Source: Agrobacterium cucumeris
GTDB taxonomy: Bacteria > Pseudomonadota > Alphaproteobacteria > Rhizobiales > Rhizobiaceae
Direction: 5' to 3'
DNA: 64,000 bases
NCBI RefSeq assembly: GCF_030036535.1
Contig: NZ_CP080387.1
Span: 930,001-994,000, forward strand
Of this stretch, positions 1 through 8,329 are shown piece after piece (the first letter of the stretch is position 1; each line of letters begins with the position of its first letter). Made by a program: the position numbers and the translations under genes. The notes beneath the pieces are model-generated. The model worked only from the letters and a program-made list of their open reading frames with translations. It searched no databases and was not told the DNA's origin.

Positions 1-1512
1 CCGGCAACCATTGCCGACAATGTCGGTGATAATGTCGGCGATTGCGCCGGCATGGCGGCCGACCTGTTCGAGACCTATGCCGTCTCCGTTGTTGCGACGA
101 TGGTTCTCGCCGCGATCTTCTTTGCCGGAACGCCGATCCTGGAAAGCGCCATGGTCTATCCGCTGGCGATCTGCGGCGCCTGCATCCTGACTTCGATTGC
201 CGGTACCTTCTTCGTCAAGCTTGGCACCAACAATTCCATCATGGGCGCCCTCTATAAGGGGCTTATCGCCACTGGCATCTTCTCGGTCGCCGGTCTTGCG
301 GTCGCAACCTATGCAACGGTTGGCTGGGGAACGATAGGCACGGTCGCCGGAATGGAAATTACCGGCACCAACCTCTTCCTTTGCGGGCTGGTCGGCCTGG
401 TTGTCACGGCGCTGATCGTCGTCATCACCGAATATTATACCGGCACCAATAAGCGCCCGGTCAACTCCATCGCCCAGGCATCGGTCACCGGCCACGGCAC
501 CAATGTCATCCAGGGGCTTGCCGTCTCCCTGGAATCGACGGCGCTGCCGGCCATCGTCATCGTCGGTGGCATCATCGGCACCTACCAGCTCGGCGGCCTG
601 TTCGGCACCGGCATCGCGGTCACCGCCATGCTTGGCCTTGCCGGCATGATCGTGGCGCTCGACGCTTTCGGCCCGGTCACGGACAATGCCGGCGGCATTG
701 CCGAAATGGCCGGCCTTGATCCGGATGTGCGCAAGGCGACCGACGCGCTGGATGCAGTCGGCAACACCACCAAGGCGGTGACCAAGGGTTATGCCATCGG
801 CTCTGCCGGCCTCGGCGCGCTGGTGCTGTTTGCCGCCTATGCCAATGACCTGTCCTATTTCGCCGCCAATGGCGATACCTATCCCTACTTCAAGGACATG
901 GGCGAGATTTCCTTCAGCCTTGCCAATCCTTATGTCGTTGCTGGTCTGCTGTTCGGTGGCCTTATCCCCTACCTCTTCGGCGGCATCGCCATGACGGCGG
1001 TGGGCAAGGCGGCAGGTGCCATCGTTGAGGAGGTACGTCGTCAGTTCCGCGAAAAACCCGGCATCATGGCGGGCACGGAAAAGCCTGACTACGGCAGGGC
1101 GGTCGATCTGCTGACGAAAGCGGCGATCCGGGAAATGATCATCCCGTCGCTTCTGCCGGTTCTCGCCCCTCTCGTCGTTTATTTTGGCGTGCTGCTGATC
1201 TCGGGCTCCAAGGCGTCAGCCTTTGCCGCACTCGGGGCATCGCTGCTCGGCGTCATCATCAACGGCCTGTTCGTGGCGATTTCCATGACATCGGGCGGCG
1301 GCGCATGGGACAACGCCAAGAAGAGCTTCGAGGATGGTTTCATCGACAAGGACGGCGTGCGCCACGTCAAGGGTTCGGACGCCCACAAGGCGTCGGTGAC
1401 GGGTGATACCGTCGGCGACCCCTATAAGGACACCGCCGGCCCCGCCGTCAATCCAGCCATCAAGATCACCAATATCGTGGCGCTGCTGCTGCTGGCAATT
1501 CTTGCCCACTGA
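1..1512 (+). CDS. hppA: Membrane-bound proton-translocating pyrophosphatase, 3' part
   Basis: The gene runs in from the left edge, so only the C-terminal 503 residues are visible. The reading frame is open from base 1. It begins inside the [19 protein letters not shown] motif, the second conserved acidic pyrophosphate/Mg binding segment of H+-PPases. Many hydrophobic helices follow. The motif [10 protein letters not shown] carries Lys where potassium-dependent enzymes have Ala (GNTTAA), which marks the K+-independent class. The enzyme couples pyrophosphate hydrolysis to proton export across the inner membrane or into acidocalcisomes. A hairpin follows the stop. The identification is secure; the start is outside the window. 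Confidence 0.97.
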   Translation, partial: PATIADNVGDNVGDCAGMAADLFETYAVSVVATMVLAAIFFAGTPILESAMVYPLAICGACILTSIAGTFFVKLGTNNSIMGALYKGLIATGIFSVAGLAVATYATVGWGTIGTVAGMEITGTNLFLCGLVGLVVTALIVVITEYYTGTNKRPVNSIAQASVTGHGTNVIQGLAVSLESTALPAIVIVGGIIGTYQLGGLFGTGIAVTAMLGLAGMIVALDAFGPVTDNAGGIAEMAGLDPDVRKATDALDAVGNTTKAVTKGYAIGSAGLGALVLFAAYANDLSYFAANGDTYPYFKDMGEISFSLANPYVVAGLLFGGLIPYLFGGIAMTAVGKAAGAIVEEVRRQFREKPGIMAGTEKPDYGRAVDLLTKAAIREMIIPSLLPVLAPLVVYFGVLLISGSKASAFAALGASLLGVIINGLFVAISMTSGGGAWDNAKKSFEDGFIDKDGVRHVKGSDAHKASVTGDTVGDPYKDTAGPAVNPAIKITNIVALLLLAILAH

Positions 1513-1535
1513 AAGCTTGATGCCTGACAAACGAA

Positions 1536-1570
1536 AAAGGCCCGGGGAGCAATCCTCGGGCCTTTGATTT
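1536..1570. terminator. Bidirectional rho-independent terminator between hppA and bamE
   Basis: A 12-bp stem (AAAGGCCCGGGG with CCTCGGGCCTTT, one G-T wobble) with a 6-nt loop lies between two convergent genes. A T-rich run follows on the plus side, and the A-rich run before the stem serves the minus strand. Confidence 0.8.
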
Positions 1571-1593
1571 TTGCGAATTCTTTTGCCTGCCGG

Positions 1594-2124
1594 TCAGGGC
1601 GTGTTGTTGCCCTGGCCGAGAATGCTCTTGGCGATGTTGGCGCCCGAGGTGCCGCCGGAGAGCAGCTGCTGCAGGAAGGTGAGATCCTTGCCGCCCGTCG
1701 GGGTGGTGCGCGAAATCGTGTCGAAGACCTTGCCGTCCTGCAGCGCGTAATTTGCCTTGCGCTCGATCACGCCGTCCTTGTTGAAATAGATGGCGAGAAT
1801 GTTCTGCTCGACTAGCGTCGGCTTCATGAAGGCGGCGCGGCGCACGCGCTTCTGCGAGATGTAATAGAACACCTCGTTGCCGAAGGTCGCAGTGGTGGAG
1901 GGCGTGCCCATGGTCAGCAGAACCTGTTCGCGGCTGGAGCCTTCCGGGATCAGCTGGAGCGACTGCTCGTCCATGACGTAGCCGTTGTGGAACACGTCGG
2001 TGGTGCTGGTGCAGGCGGAAAGCAGGCCGGATGCGAGCACGATTGCGATGGCCGTCTTGCTCAGAATTTTGCCGTGACTTGCGGATTTCTGCTTGCTCAA
2101 CTGCTTTTCCCCGACTGCGATCAT
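1594..2124 (-). CDS. bamE: Outer membrane protein assembly factor BamE / SmpA-OmlA lipoprotein
   Basis: A 176-residue lipoprotein. The N-terminal region has a basic segment, a hydrophobic stretch and the lipobox LSAC, so it should be acylated at that Cys and sorted to the periplasmic face of the outer membrane. The following domain (FHNGYVMDEQSLQLIPEGSSREQVLLTMGTPS is the start region) matches the SmpA/OmlA fold, with the G-x-S-R-E-Q-V and MGTPS elements. BamE stabilises the BAM complex that inserts beta-barrel proteins. I chose the ATG at 2124 because a GGAAGG ribosome site precedes it; a longer frame begins 57 bases upstream. The C-terminus extends beyond the minimal domain, as is usual in alphaproteobacteria. 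Confidence 0.88.
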   Translation of the reverse strand: MIAVGEKQLSKQKSASHGKILSKTAIAIVLASGLLSACTSTTDVFHNGYVMDEQSLQLIPEGSSREQVLLTMGTPSTTATFGNEVFYYISQKRVRRAAFMKPTLVEQNILAIYFNKDGVIERKANYALQDGKVFDTISRTTPTGGKDLTFLQQLLSGGTSGANIAKSILGQGNNTP

Positions 2125-2394
2125 GAATGGCACCTTCCGGCATTGCGTGGTGCACAGTGTCTGTGCACATGATTGTGTCAATCCGGGGACGGAAAATCCC
2201 GATCACCCCCCAAATTCAATGCTTTCCCGGTCTTTTGGAACTCCTCCGGTTCTCTTCGACTGTTTCAGCCGAAAGACGAACGTGACCGCGACAGCATTGC
2301 AATTCGTGGATGCTTCGGTAAACCAGCTTTGACGATCATGCAACAAGTGCGAGGGGCGGTAAGTGAATTCACCGGTCACGTTCGGAAAAAAACG

Positions 2395-2934
2395 ATGATA
2401 TTCGGGCTGTTCAAGAAGAAAAACAACAATCGCGCCATAGTAGACCGGCAATATGAGACCTTGACGGCGGCCGCCCGCACGCCCGGTTTTTATCTCGATC
2501 TCGGCGTTCCCGATACCGTGATGGGCCGTTTCGAGATGCTGTCGGTCATCATGATTCTCTATTTCCGTCGCACCAAGTCCTCCGGGGTTAGCGGTCAGGA
2601 GATCGCGCAGGAGATCGTTGACGCCTTTTTTCAGGATATCGATCATTCCATTCGTGAACTCGGTATCGGTGACCAGGGCGTGCCGAAACGCATGAAGAAA
2701 TTCGCCGGCATGTTTTACGGACGGCTCGAATCCTATGCGGCGGCGCTGGACGCATCCGACCCCGTTGCCCTTGCCGCAGCGCTTCGGCGCAATATATATC
2801 CGCAGGCAGACGAGACGGCGCCGGCGCTGGACGGGCTGGCGGGCTGGATGATGGAAGCCTCTTCGGCCCTTTCCGCCGTCTCCGAAGAAACAATAGCAAC
2901 CGGAAGCCTGACGCTGCCCTTGCCTGGACGATGA
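2395..2934 (+). CDS. Ubiquinol-cytochrome c chaperone family protein (Cbp3/UQCC1-like)
   Basis: A 179-residue soluble protein. The pattern YETLTAAARTPGFYLDLGVPDT, then GRFEMLSVIMILYFRR and KRMKKFAGMFYGRLESY, is characteristic of the ubiquinol-cytochrome c chaperone family, which in mitochondria assists cytochrome b synthesis and bc1 assembly. The role in bacteria is inferred. The start at 2395 (MIFGLFKKK) sits just before the conserved part; the frame is open further upstream without a good ribosome site. The stop overlaps the beginning of the downstream DUF177 gene, so the two are probably co-translated. The bamE promoter region lies on the other side, making this a divergent pair. Confidence 0.85.
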   Translation: MIFGLFKKKNNNRAIVDRQYETLTAAARTPGFYLDLGVPDTVMGRFEMLSVIMILYFRRTKSSGVSGQEIAQEIVDAFFQDIDHSIRELGIGDQGVPKRMKKFAGMFYGRLESYAAALDASDPVALAAALRRNIYPQADETAPALDGLAGWMMEASSALSAVSEETIATGSLTLPLPGR

Positions 2935-2942
2935 GGTTCACC

Positions 2943-3506
2943 ATGAACACGCGACACGCCGCAAATGACGACCTGCCTTTTTCCTATCCCGTAAAGGTAG
3001 GCCATATTTCCGCCAATCCCGTCAGGATTGGTCTGGAAGCCAACGCCGAGGAGCTGAAGGCGCTGGCGAAATTCTGGAATGTGGTTTCTGTCGAATATCT
3101 GAAGGCGGAATTGCAGGTTACCCGTTGGAAGAAGGACGGCGTGAAGATCAAGGGCGAGGTGCATGCGGCCGTGACCCAGTCCTGCGTCGTGACGCTGGAG
3201 CCGGTCACGAGCAAGATCGACGAGCCTGTTGAGCATATTTTTGTGCCGGAGGGATCGAAGCTGGCGCGGATGGTCACCAATGAGGAAGGCGAGATCGTAC
3301 TCGACCCCGATGGTCCTGACATCCCCGACCAGTTCACCGGCGACAGCATCGATGTCGGCGCTGCGGTTGCCGAATTCGCTGCCCTGGCGATCGACCCCTA
3401 TCCGCGCAAGCCGGATGCGGAATTTCCAGAAACCGCAGACAAGGAGCCGGAAGAAGAAAAGCGCCCGTCGCCTTTCGCCGCGTTAAAAGATTGGAAAAAA
3501 GACTGA
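2943..3506 (+). CDS. YceD/DUF177 family protein
   Basis: A 187-residue protein of the DUF177 (YceD) family. The usual features are present: an N-terminal beta-rich part, a central segment with a single conserved Cys (THAAVTQSCVVTLEP-like region), and an acidic C-terminal region with DPYPRKP. In many bacteria this gene neighbours rpmF and plsX, and plant and bacterial members have been linked to 23S rRNA accumulation. Here plsX follows 100 bases downstream. ATG 2943 is preceded by GAGG at a good distance; ATG 2931, which overlaps the upstream stop, is an alternative that adds four residues. The precise biochemical role is not known. Confidence 0.85.
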   Translation: MNTRHAANDDLPFSYPVKVGHISANPVRIGLEANAEELKALAKFWNVVSVEYLKAELQVTRWKKDGVKIKGEVHAAVTQSCVVTLEPVTSKIDEPVEHIFVPEGSKLARMVTNEEGEIVLDPDGPDIPDQFTGDSIDVGAAVAEFAALAIDPYPRKPDAEFPETADKEPEEEKRPSPFAALKDWKKD

Positions 3507-3606
3507 ATGGCCCGGTTGGGCTGAAATAATTTTATTGTAACAAAAGCCGGAAAAGGTATTTTCGCGCAAAATCCGCTTGAGTGGCGGCAAAAAGGATAAG
3601 GGACGA

Positions 3607-4668
3607 GTGATCAGAATTGCAATTGACGTCATGGGTGGCGATTTCGGCCCAGATGTTGCCATACCCGGTGCCGCCAAGGCGCTTGAACGGCACAACGATG
3701 TAACTTTTCTGCTCTACGGGCAGAAGAGCAAATGCGACCCCATTCTGGCACAATATCCCGCACTTCGGGAAAAGTCGGTCTTTCACGATTGTGAAGTCTC
3801 GGTCAGCATGGACGAAAAGCCGAGCCAGGCGCTTCGTCGCGGCCGCTACGTCTCCAGCATGTGGCGCGCCATCGAGGCCGTGAAGCTCGGCGAGGCGGAT
3901 GTCGTCGTCTCCGCCGGCAATACCGGCGCGCTGATGGCCATGGCCAAATTCTGTTTGCGCACCATGGCGCGCGTGGAACGTCCGGCCATCGCCGGCATCT
4001 GGCCGACTTTGAAGGGTGAGAGCATCGTTCTCGATGTCGGCGCAACGATCGGTGCCGATTCCCAGCAATTGCTGGATTTCGCCCTGATGGGTGGTGCCAT
4101 GGCGCGTGCGCTGTTCGATATCGACCGCCCGACCGTCGGCCTGCTGAATGTCGGCGTCGAGGAGGTCAAGGGTCAGGAAGAGGTGCGTGAGGCCGGGCGG
4201 CTGATCCGCGAGGCTGACCTCGGTACCATCGACTATCGCGGTTTCGTCGAAGGCGACGATATCGGCAAGGGTACCGTGGATGTGGTGGTGACCGAAGGTT
4301 TCACCGGCAATATCGCGCTCAAGGCCGCCGAAGGGACGGCACGCCAGATCACCACGCTGCTGCGTGAGGCGATTTCCCGCAGCTTCTTTGCGAAGATCGG
4401 TTATGTCCTGGCGAAAAGCGCCTTTGACGTGCTCAGGGAAAAGATGGACCCGCGCAAGGTCAATGGTGGCGTGTTTCTCGGCCTGAACGGCATTGTCATC
4501 AAGAGCCATGGCGGCACTGATGCCATCGGTTTTGCCTCCGCCGTGGATGTTGGCTACGACATGGTTCACAATGGCCTGACGGCCAAGATTGAAAATGATC
4601 TGAAAATTTACCACGCAAGACGGCTTCCGCCCCCGGCGCCCGAAGCTCTCGTGGCTGACGAGGAATAA
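3607..4668 (+). CDS. plsX: Phosphate acyltransferase PlsX
   Basis: A 353-residue enzyme that makes acyl-phosphate from acyl-ACP and phosphate, the donor for PlsY in phospholipid synthesis. The N-terminus [13 protein letters not shown] and later segments [36 protein letters not shown] and [15 protein letters not shown] are hallmark PlsX motifs. I favour the GTG start at 3607, which has AAGGGA just upstream and places the product in line with the family; a TTG at 3577 would add ten residues. fabH starts 4 bases after the stop, so the two genes form an operon that ties acyl-ACP use to fatty acid initiation. Confidence 0.96.
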   Translation: MIRIAIDVMGGDFGPDVAIPGAAKALERHNDVTFLLYGQKSKCDPILAQYPALREKSVFHDCEVSVSMDEKPSQALRRGRYVSSMWRAIEAVKLGEADVVVSAGNTGALMAMAKFCLRTMARVERPAIAGIWPTLKGESIVLDVGATIGADSQQLLDFALMGGAMARALFDIDRPTVGLLNVGVEEVKGQEEVREAGRLIREADLGTIDYRGFVEGDDIGKGTVDVVVTEGFTGNIALKAAEGTARQITTLLREAISRSFFAKIGYVLAKSAFDVLREKMDPRKVNGGVFLGLNGIVIKSHGGTDAIGFASAVDVGYDMVHNGLTAKIENDLKIYHARRLPPPAPEALVADEE

Positions 4669-4672
4669 GGGA

Positions 4673-5644
4673 ATGATCCGCTCTATAGTCCGTGGTTTCG
4701 GGGCAGCGCTTCCGAAGCGTGTCATGACCAACAGCGAAATCGAAGGTGTCGTCGAGACATCCGACGAATGGATCGTGCAGCGCACCGGTATCCGGCAGCG
4801 CTATATCGCCGGCGAAGGCGAAACGACCGCTTCGCTCGGCGAAGCTGCGGCCCGTGCCGCGCTCGACAATGCCGGCCTGACCCCTGATGATATCGACCTC
4901 ATCATTCTGGCGACCTCCACTCCGGACAACACCTTTCCGGCAACGGCGGTGAACATCCAGAATCGTCTCGGCATGACCCATGGTTTCGCCTTCGACATGC
5001 AGGCCGTCTGTTCCGGTTTCGTCTATGCCGTCTCGACCGCCGATCTTTATATTCGCGGTGGCATGGCCAAGCGCGTTCTGGTCATCGGCTCTGAAACATT
5101 CTCGCGCATTCTCGACTGGAAAGACCGCACCACCTGCGTTCTGTTCGGCGATGGCGCCGGCGCGCTTGTTCTGGAAGCTGGCGAAGGCGAGGGGACCTCT
5201 GACGATCGCGGCATCCTGACCGCGCAGCTGCGGTCCGACGGTTCGCACAAGGAAAAGCTTTATGTCGATGGCGGACCTTCCACGACAGGCACTGTCGGCC
5301 ATCTGCGCATGGAAGGCCGCGAAGTATTCAAGCATGCCGTCGGCATGATCACCGACGTCATCGAGCAGGCTTTCGAAGCAACTGGCACGACGGCTGATGA
5401 TCTCGACTGGCTCGTGCCGCATCAGGCCAACAAGCGCATCATCGACGGATCGGCGAAGAAGCTCAACATCGATCCGGAAAAGGTTGTCATCACCGTCGAC
5501 AAGCATGGCAACACCTCGGCCGCATCCATTCCGCTGGCGCTGGCCGTTGCGGCAAGCGACGGTCGCATCAAGAAGGGCGATCTGGTCATGCTGGAGGCCA
5601 TGGGCGGCGGTTTCACCTGGGGTGCGGTGCTGCTGCGCTGGTAA
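4673..5644 (+). CDS. fabH: Beta-ketoacyl-ACP synthase III (FabH)
   Basis: A 323-residue ketosynthase that condenses acetyl-CoA with malonyl-ACP to start type II fatty acid synthesis. The catalytic triad is visible: Cys113 in AVCSGFVYA, His in [10 protein letters not shown], and Asn in [11 protein letters not shown]. The C-terminal [13 protein letters not shown] is typical. The gene is tightly coupled to plsX upstream. The ihfA gene follows after about 240 bases, which include its own leader, so the cluster plsX-fabH-ihfA-merR is the conserved alphaproteobacterial arrangement. Full length with no anomalies. Confidence 0.97.
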   Translation: MIRSIVRGFGAALPKRVMTNSEIEGVVETSDEWIVQRTGIRQRYIAGEGETTASLGEAAARAALDNAGLTPDDIDLIILATSTPDNTFPATAVNIQNRLGMTHGFAFDMQAVCSGFVYAVSTADLYIRGGMAKRVLVIGSETFSRILDWKDRTTCVLFGDGAGALVLEAGEGEGTSDDRGILTAQLRSDGSHKEKLYVDGGPSTTGTVGHLRMEGREVFKHAVGMITDVIEQAFEATGTTADDLDWLVPHQANKRIIDGSAKKLNIDPEKVVITVDKHGNTSAASIPLALAVAASDGRIKKGDLVMLEAMGGGFTWGAVLLRW

Positions 5645-5886
5645 CGGTAAATTCATTGCGCGGGCAGGCGTTGACGCGAAATCGGTTGTGTTTTTCGCAG
5701 TCGAGGCCTGATCCGTTGCGCCTGAGCACCCTGTCGTTGCGGCAAATCTGCACCAAGCGCCCTAAGCCCTTGCACTGATTGCCGAAAGCCTCAAATGAAT
5801 CTGGAACAATCCCTTGACCGGTCGCCACAAGGGAAATAATCTCGGCGGCTCCTAGAGAAAAATTCAGACACGGTTTGTGGGGAAAA

Positions 5887-6225
5887 ATGGCCGGGAAGAC
5901 AGTGACACGCGCAGATCTTGCAGAATCTGTGTTTCGTAAAGTCGGGCTGTCCCGCACCGAATCCGCAGAACTGGTCGAGACGATCATCGACGAGATTTGC
6001 AACGCGATCACCCGTGGTGAGGTCGTCAAGCTTTCGTCCTTCGCGACCTTTCAGATCCGGGAAAAGAACGAGCGTATCGGCCGCAACCCGAAAACGGGCG
6101 AGGAAGTTCCGATTTCGCCGCGCCGGGTGATGACCTTCAAGGCATCGAATGTGTTGAAGCAGCGCATTCTCAAGGCGCACACAGCCCGCAAGGCCAAGCA
6201 AAAGGGCCAAAAGGCCGGGGCGTAA
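5887..6225 (+). CDS. ihfA: Integration host factor subunit alpha
   Basis: A 112-residue DNA-bending protein of the HU/IHF family, forming a heterodimer with IhfB. The sequence runs from [19 protein letters not shown] through [22 protein letters not shown] to [13 protein letters not shown]. The [11 protein letters not shown] arm carries the proline that intercalates into DNA. The C-terminal extension is rich in Lys and Ala. The ATG at 5887 has a GGGGAAAA ribosome site; a TTG 12 bases upstream in frame is less likely. Its position after fabH and before a MerR gene is typical of rhizobia. Confidence 0.96.
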   Translation: MAGKTVTRADLAESVFRKVGLSRTESAELVETIIDEICNAITRGEVVKLSSFATFQIREKNERIGRNPKTGEEVPISPRRVMTFKASNVLKQRILKAHTARKAKQKGQKAGA

Positions 6226-6295
6226 GCCGGCTGCGGCACGGCATTTTTGCCATATGGCAAGCCCTTTTCCCCATTCTTCTTGTGAACATGCTTGA

Positions 6296-6320
6296 ATTTC
6301 AACGTGCAAGCCGTTGAAAT
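6296..6320. other. Perfect 9-bp inverted repeat after ihfA
   Basis: ATTTCAACG and CGTTGAAAT flank a 7-nt loop about 70 bases after the ihfA stop. There is no T-run, so it is either a weak terminator, an RNA-stabilising hairpin or an operator near the promoter of the following MerR gene. Which of these applies cannot be told from sequence. Confidence 0.45.
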
Positions 6321-6491
6321 CCGGTCGACTCGCATCATAATCAATTTTAGTAGTTGGTATCTTGCCGTAACGGGCATCGGCGTGAAGATCGGATACGGTT
6401 TTCGCGACGGTTGAATGTTCGGCGGGTGATAGGCGTTCTGTTCAGCACCGGCTGGATGCATGGCGCTCCAGGTCCGGATGGGAGTGGAAAT

Positions 6492-7025
6492 TTGGACAAA
6501 AGCCCCGACGCGTTTCGGACCATCAGTGAAGTGGCGGATGAGCTGAACCTGCCGCAGCACGTGTTGCGTTTCTGGGAAACACGCTTTCCGCAGATCAAGC
6601 CGATGAAACGGGGCGGGGGCCGCCGTTATTACCGCCCTGACGATATCGACCTCCTCAAAGGCATTCGCCATCTTCTTTATGACCACGGTTATACCATCAA
6701 GGGCGTGCAGAAGCTGCTGAAAGCCAATGGCAACCGTTTCGTGGCGGCCATTGCCTCGGGTGATCTCGCGACCATGGAAGCCATCATGGCGGCGAGTGGT
6801 GAGAAGGAAGTCGCCGAACCGCGCGTCATCGATACCGATGGGGACGAGGTGGTCGGCCGCCCGAAGGCCAAGCCAAGCGGTCGTTTCTTCGGTTTCGGTG
6901 GTGGCAACAGCGATGCGGAAATATCGGTCGGCAAGTCGGGCATCGGCAAGGATGATCAGGCGCTGCTTCAGGAAGCCCTGTTCGATCTGCTCGAATGCAA
7001 GCGACTTCTCGATCAGGTTCGCTGA
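6492..7025 (+). CDS. MerR family transcriptional regulator
   Basis: A 177-residue regulator. The N-terminal winged-helix domain reads [62 protein letters not shown] across residues 10-70. This is the MlrA/CarA-like MerR branch, which has LRFWE followed by a GGRRYYRP wing. No metal-binding cysteines are present, and the C-terminal half is low in conservation. I chose the TTG start at 6492 because GGGAGTGGA lies just upstream; an ATG 36 bases earlier has no ribosome site. It is the conserved neighbour of ihfA in Rhizobiaceae. The effector and targets are unknown. Confidence 0.85.
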   Translation: MDKSPDAFRTISEVADELNLPQHVLRFWETRFPQIKPMKRGGGRRYYRPDDIDLLKGIRHLLYDHGYTIKGVQKLLKANGNRFVAAIASGDLATMEAIMAASGEKEVAEPRVIDTDGDEVVGRPKAKPSGRFFGFGGGNSDAEISVGKSGIGKDDQALLQEALFDLLECKRLLDQVR

Positions 7026-7047
7026 TCGTTTATCCACAGGTCTGTTC

Positions 7048-7149
7048 GAGCATTTTCAGGAAAAGTGAACCGCGGTTCTCCGTCTGGAAACGCGTCAAAA
7101 CAAAGAGTTAGAGCGTTTTCTCGATTCGAGGAAAACGCGAATGCTCTAA
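7048..7149. repeat. Rhizobial intergenic mosaic-type repeat (about 100 bp)
   Basis: The element opens with GAGCATTTTCAGG, passes through AACAAAGAGTTAGAGCG and closes with an inverted arm GCGAATGCTCTA, with TTTTCTCGATTCGAGGAAAA as an internal hairpin. I recognise this as a family of short intergenic repeats scattered through Rhizobium/Agrobacterium chromosomes. It has no coding capacity. Confidence 0.7.
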
Positions 7150-7212
7150 AATGCCAACCTTTCGGAAACTCCTTTGGCCGATAATGCGGCTCCGTAAAGA
7201 AGGAGTCCGATC

Positions 7213-7941
7213 GTGAGCAATCGAAAATCGACAGGGCGACGCCGCACGGCGAAGAAATCGGCTGGTGGCAGCGTCTGGCCCTGGGTGCTGATGCTTGGCG
7301 TCGTCGCCGGTGGCATTCAGGCTTACGAATATCGCGACAGTTTCCTGCCGCAACGCCATGTTGCGAAGGCGACACCCGCGACAACGAGTTCTCCAAAACT
7401 TGCAACCGCAGCAAAACGCGAAGTGGCCGCGCCGGAAAAAGTGGCGAGCATTCGGCCTGCATCGCCGGTTTCGCCCGGCAACGGGCCGGTGCCACCACGC
7501 TCCATCGCCATGCCCTCCACGTCTTCGCAGAGCCAGGTCGCAGCCATCCTACCGGAAACCCGTCCCACGGTCGAAAAAATCTCGATCGGTGAAAAGAGCG
7601 GTGCCTTTGCCTTTTGTGGCCGCTCCGGGCTTAACAATTGCGTGGCTGATGGCAACACCTTCTGGATGAAGGGCGTGAAAATGCAGCTCGCCGGCATCGA
7701 GGTTCCGCAGATCGACCGGGCGCGCTGCATGGAAGAACGCCAGCGCGGTTTCGTCGCCAAGGTCAGGCTTCGCGACATGCTGAATGCCGGCACCTTCGAT
7801 GTTGCCTCTTCCGCAGGTGCCAGCGGGCAAGCCATGGAACGCAAACGGCTTTCGCGTTCGGGTGTCTCCTTTGCCGATCAGCTCGTACGCGAAGGACTGG
7901 CACATCCGGCATCTGCAAAAAATCAGTCCTGGTGTGGCTGA
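7213..7941 (+). CDS. Membrane-anchored SNase-like (thermonuclease fold) protein, probably inactive
   Basis: A 242-residue protein. A basic start (NRKSTGRRRTAKK) is followed by one membrane segment (about residues 20-36), then a Pro/Ala/Thr-rich linker to about residue 115, and a C-terminal domain resembling staphylococcal nuclease (VADGNTFWMKGVKMQLAGIEVPQI). In active enzymes this motif is DGDT with an Arg in RLAGID; here the second Asp is Asn, the Arg is Gln and the Asp is Glu, so catalysis is doubtful. Four Cys in the C-terminal domain could form disulfides in the periplasm. The GTG start has AAGGAG upstream. The gene sits alone before tRNA-Leu. Confidence 0.72.
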   Translation: MSNRKSTGRRRTAKKSAGGSVWPWVLMLGVVAGGIQAYEYRDSFLPQRHVAKATPATTSSPKLATAAKREVAAPEKVASIRPASPVSPGNGPVPPRSIAMPSTSSQSQVAAILPETRPTVEKISIGEKSGAFAFCGRSGLNNCVADGNTFWMKGVKMQLAGIEVPQIDRARCMEERQRGFVAKVRLRDMLNAGTFDVASSAGASGQAMERKRLSRSGVSFADQLVREGLAHPASAKNQSWCG

Positions 7942-8079
7942 GGCCCCGTTGACCGCAACCGTTCTGCCTGTGTAGATGAGGCGCTGTCGGCATTCGGGAT
8001 CGGAACTTTTTAGTCCTGCACCGAGTAATGACGAGGCAAGTTGCAGCGCCGGAGCCGGATTGGCAGGCGGCGCGGCAAT

Positions 8080-8165
8080 GCGGACGTGGCGAAATCGGTA
8101 GACGCAGCAGACTTAAAATCTGCCGACCATTGGTCTTGCGGGTTCAAGTCCCGCCGTCCGCACCA
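8080..8165 (+). tRNA. tRNA-Leu (anticodon TAA)
   Basis: An 86-nt class II tRNA. The acceptor GCGGACG pairs with CGTCCGC and the encoded CCA follows. The anticodon loop CTTAAAA gives TAA (Leu, UUA/UUG codons). A long variable arm and the TTCAAGTCC T-loop are present. Confidence 0.95.
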
Positions 8166-8267
8166 ACTTCCCTTTGATTTATTCCCCTACCTCAAGTCCT
8201 GAGCCGGCGTAAAAACGCCCGTTCACGTGCGCGTCATCTCTTCTTGAAAATCATCAAAAAGAACCTA

Positions 8268-8298
8268 TTGACCTTGCCACGATGGGAAGCCCTATCTT
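8268..8298 (+). promoter_or_regulatory. CueR/HmrR-type promoter of the copper operon
   Basis: A TTGACC -35 and TATCTT -10 are separated by 19 bp, the long spacer typical of MerR-family activation. The spacer holds an imperfect dyad beginning ACCTTGCC and ending GGGAAGCC, close to known CueR/HmrR boxes. The same layout stands before the copZ-like gene at 18927, and the matching regulator is encoded at the end of this operon. Confidence 0.75.
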
Positions 8299-8329
8299 TT
8301 TCGATATAAAGAAAAGAGGGGTCATACGC

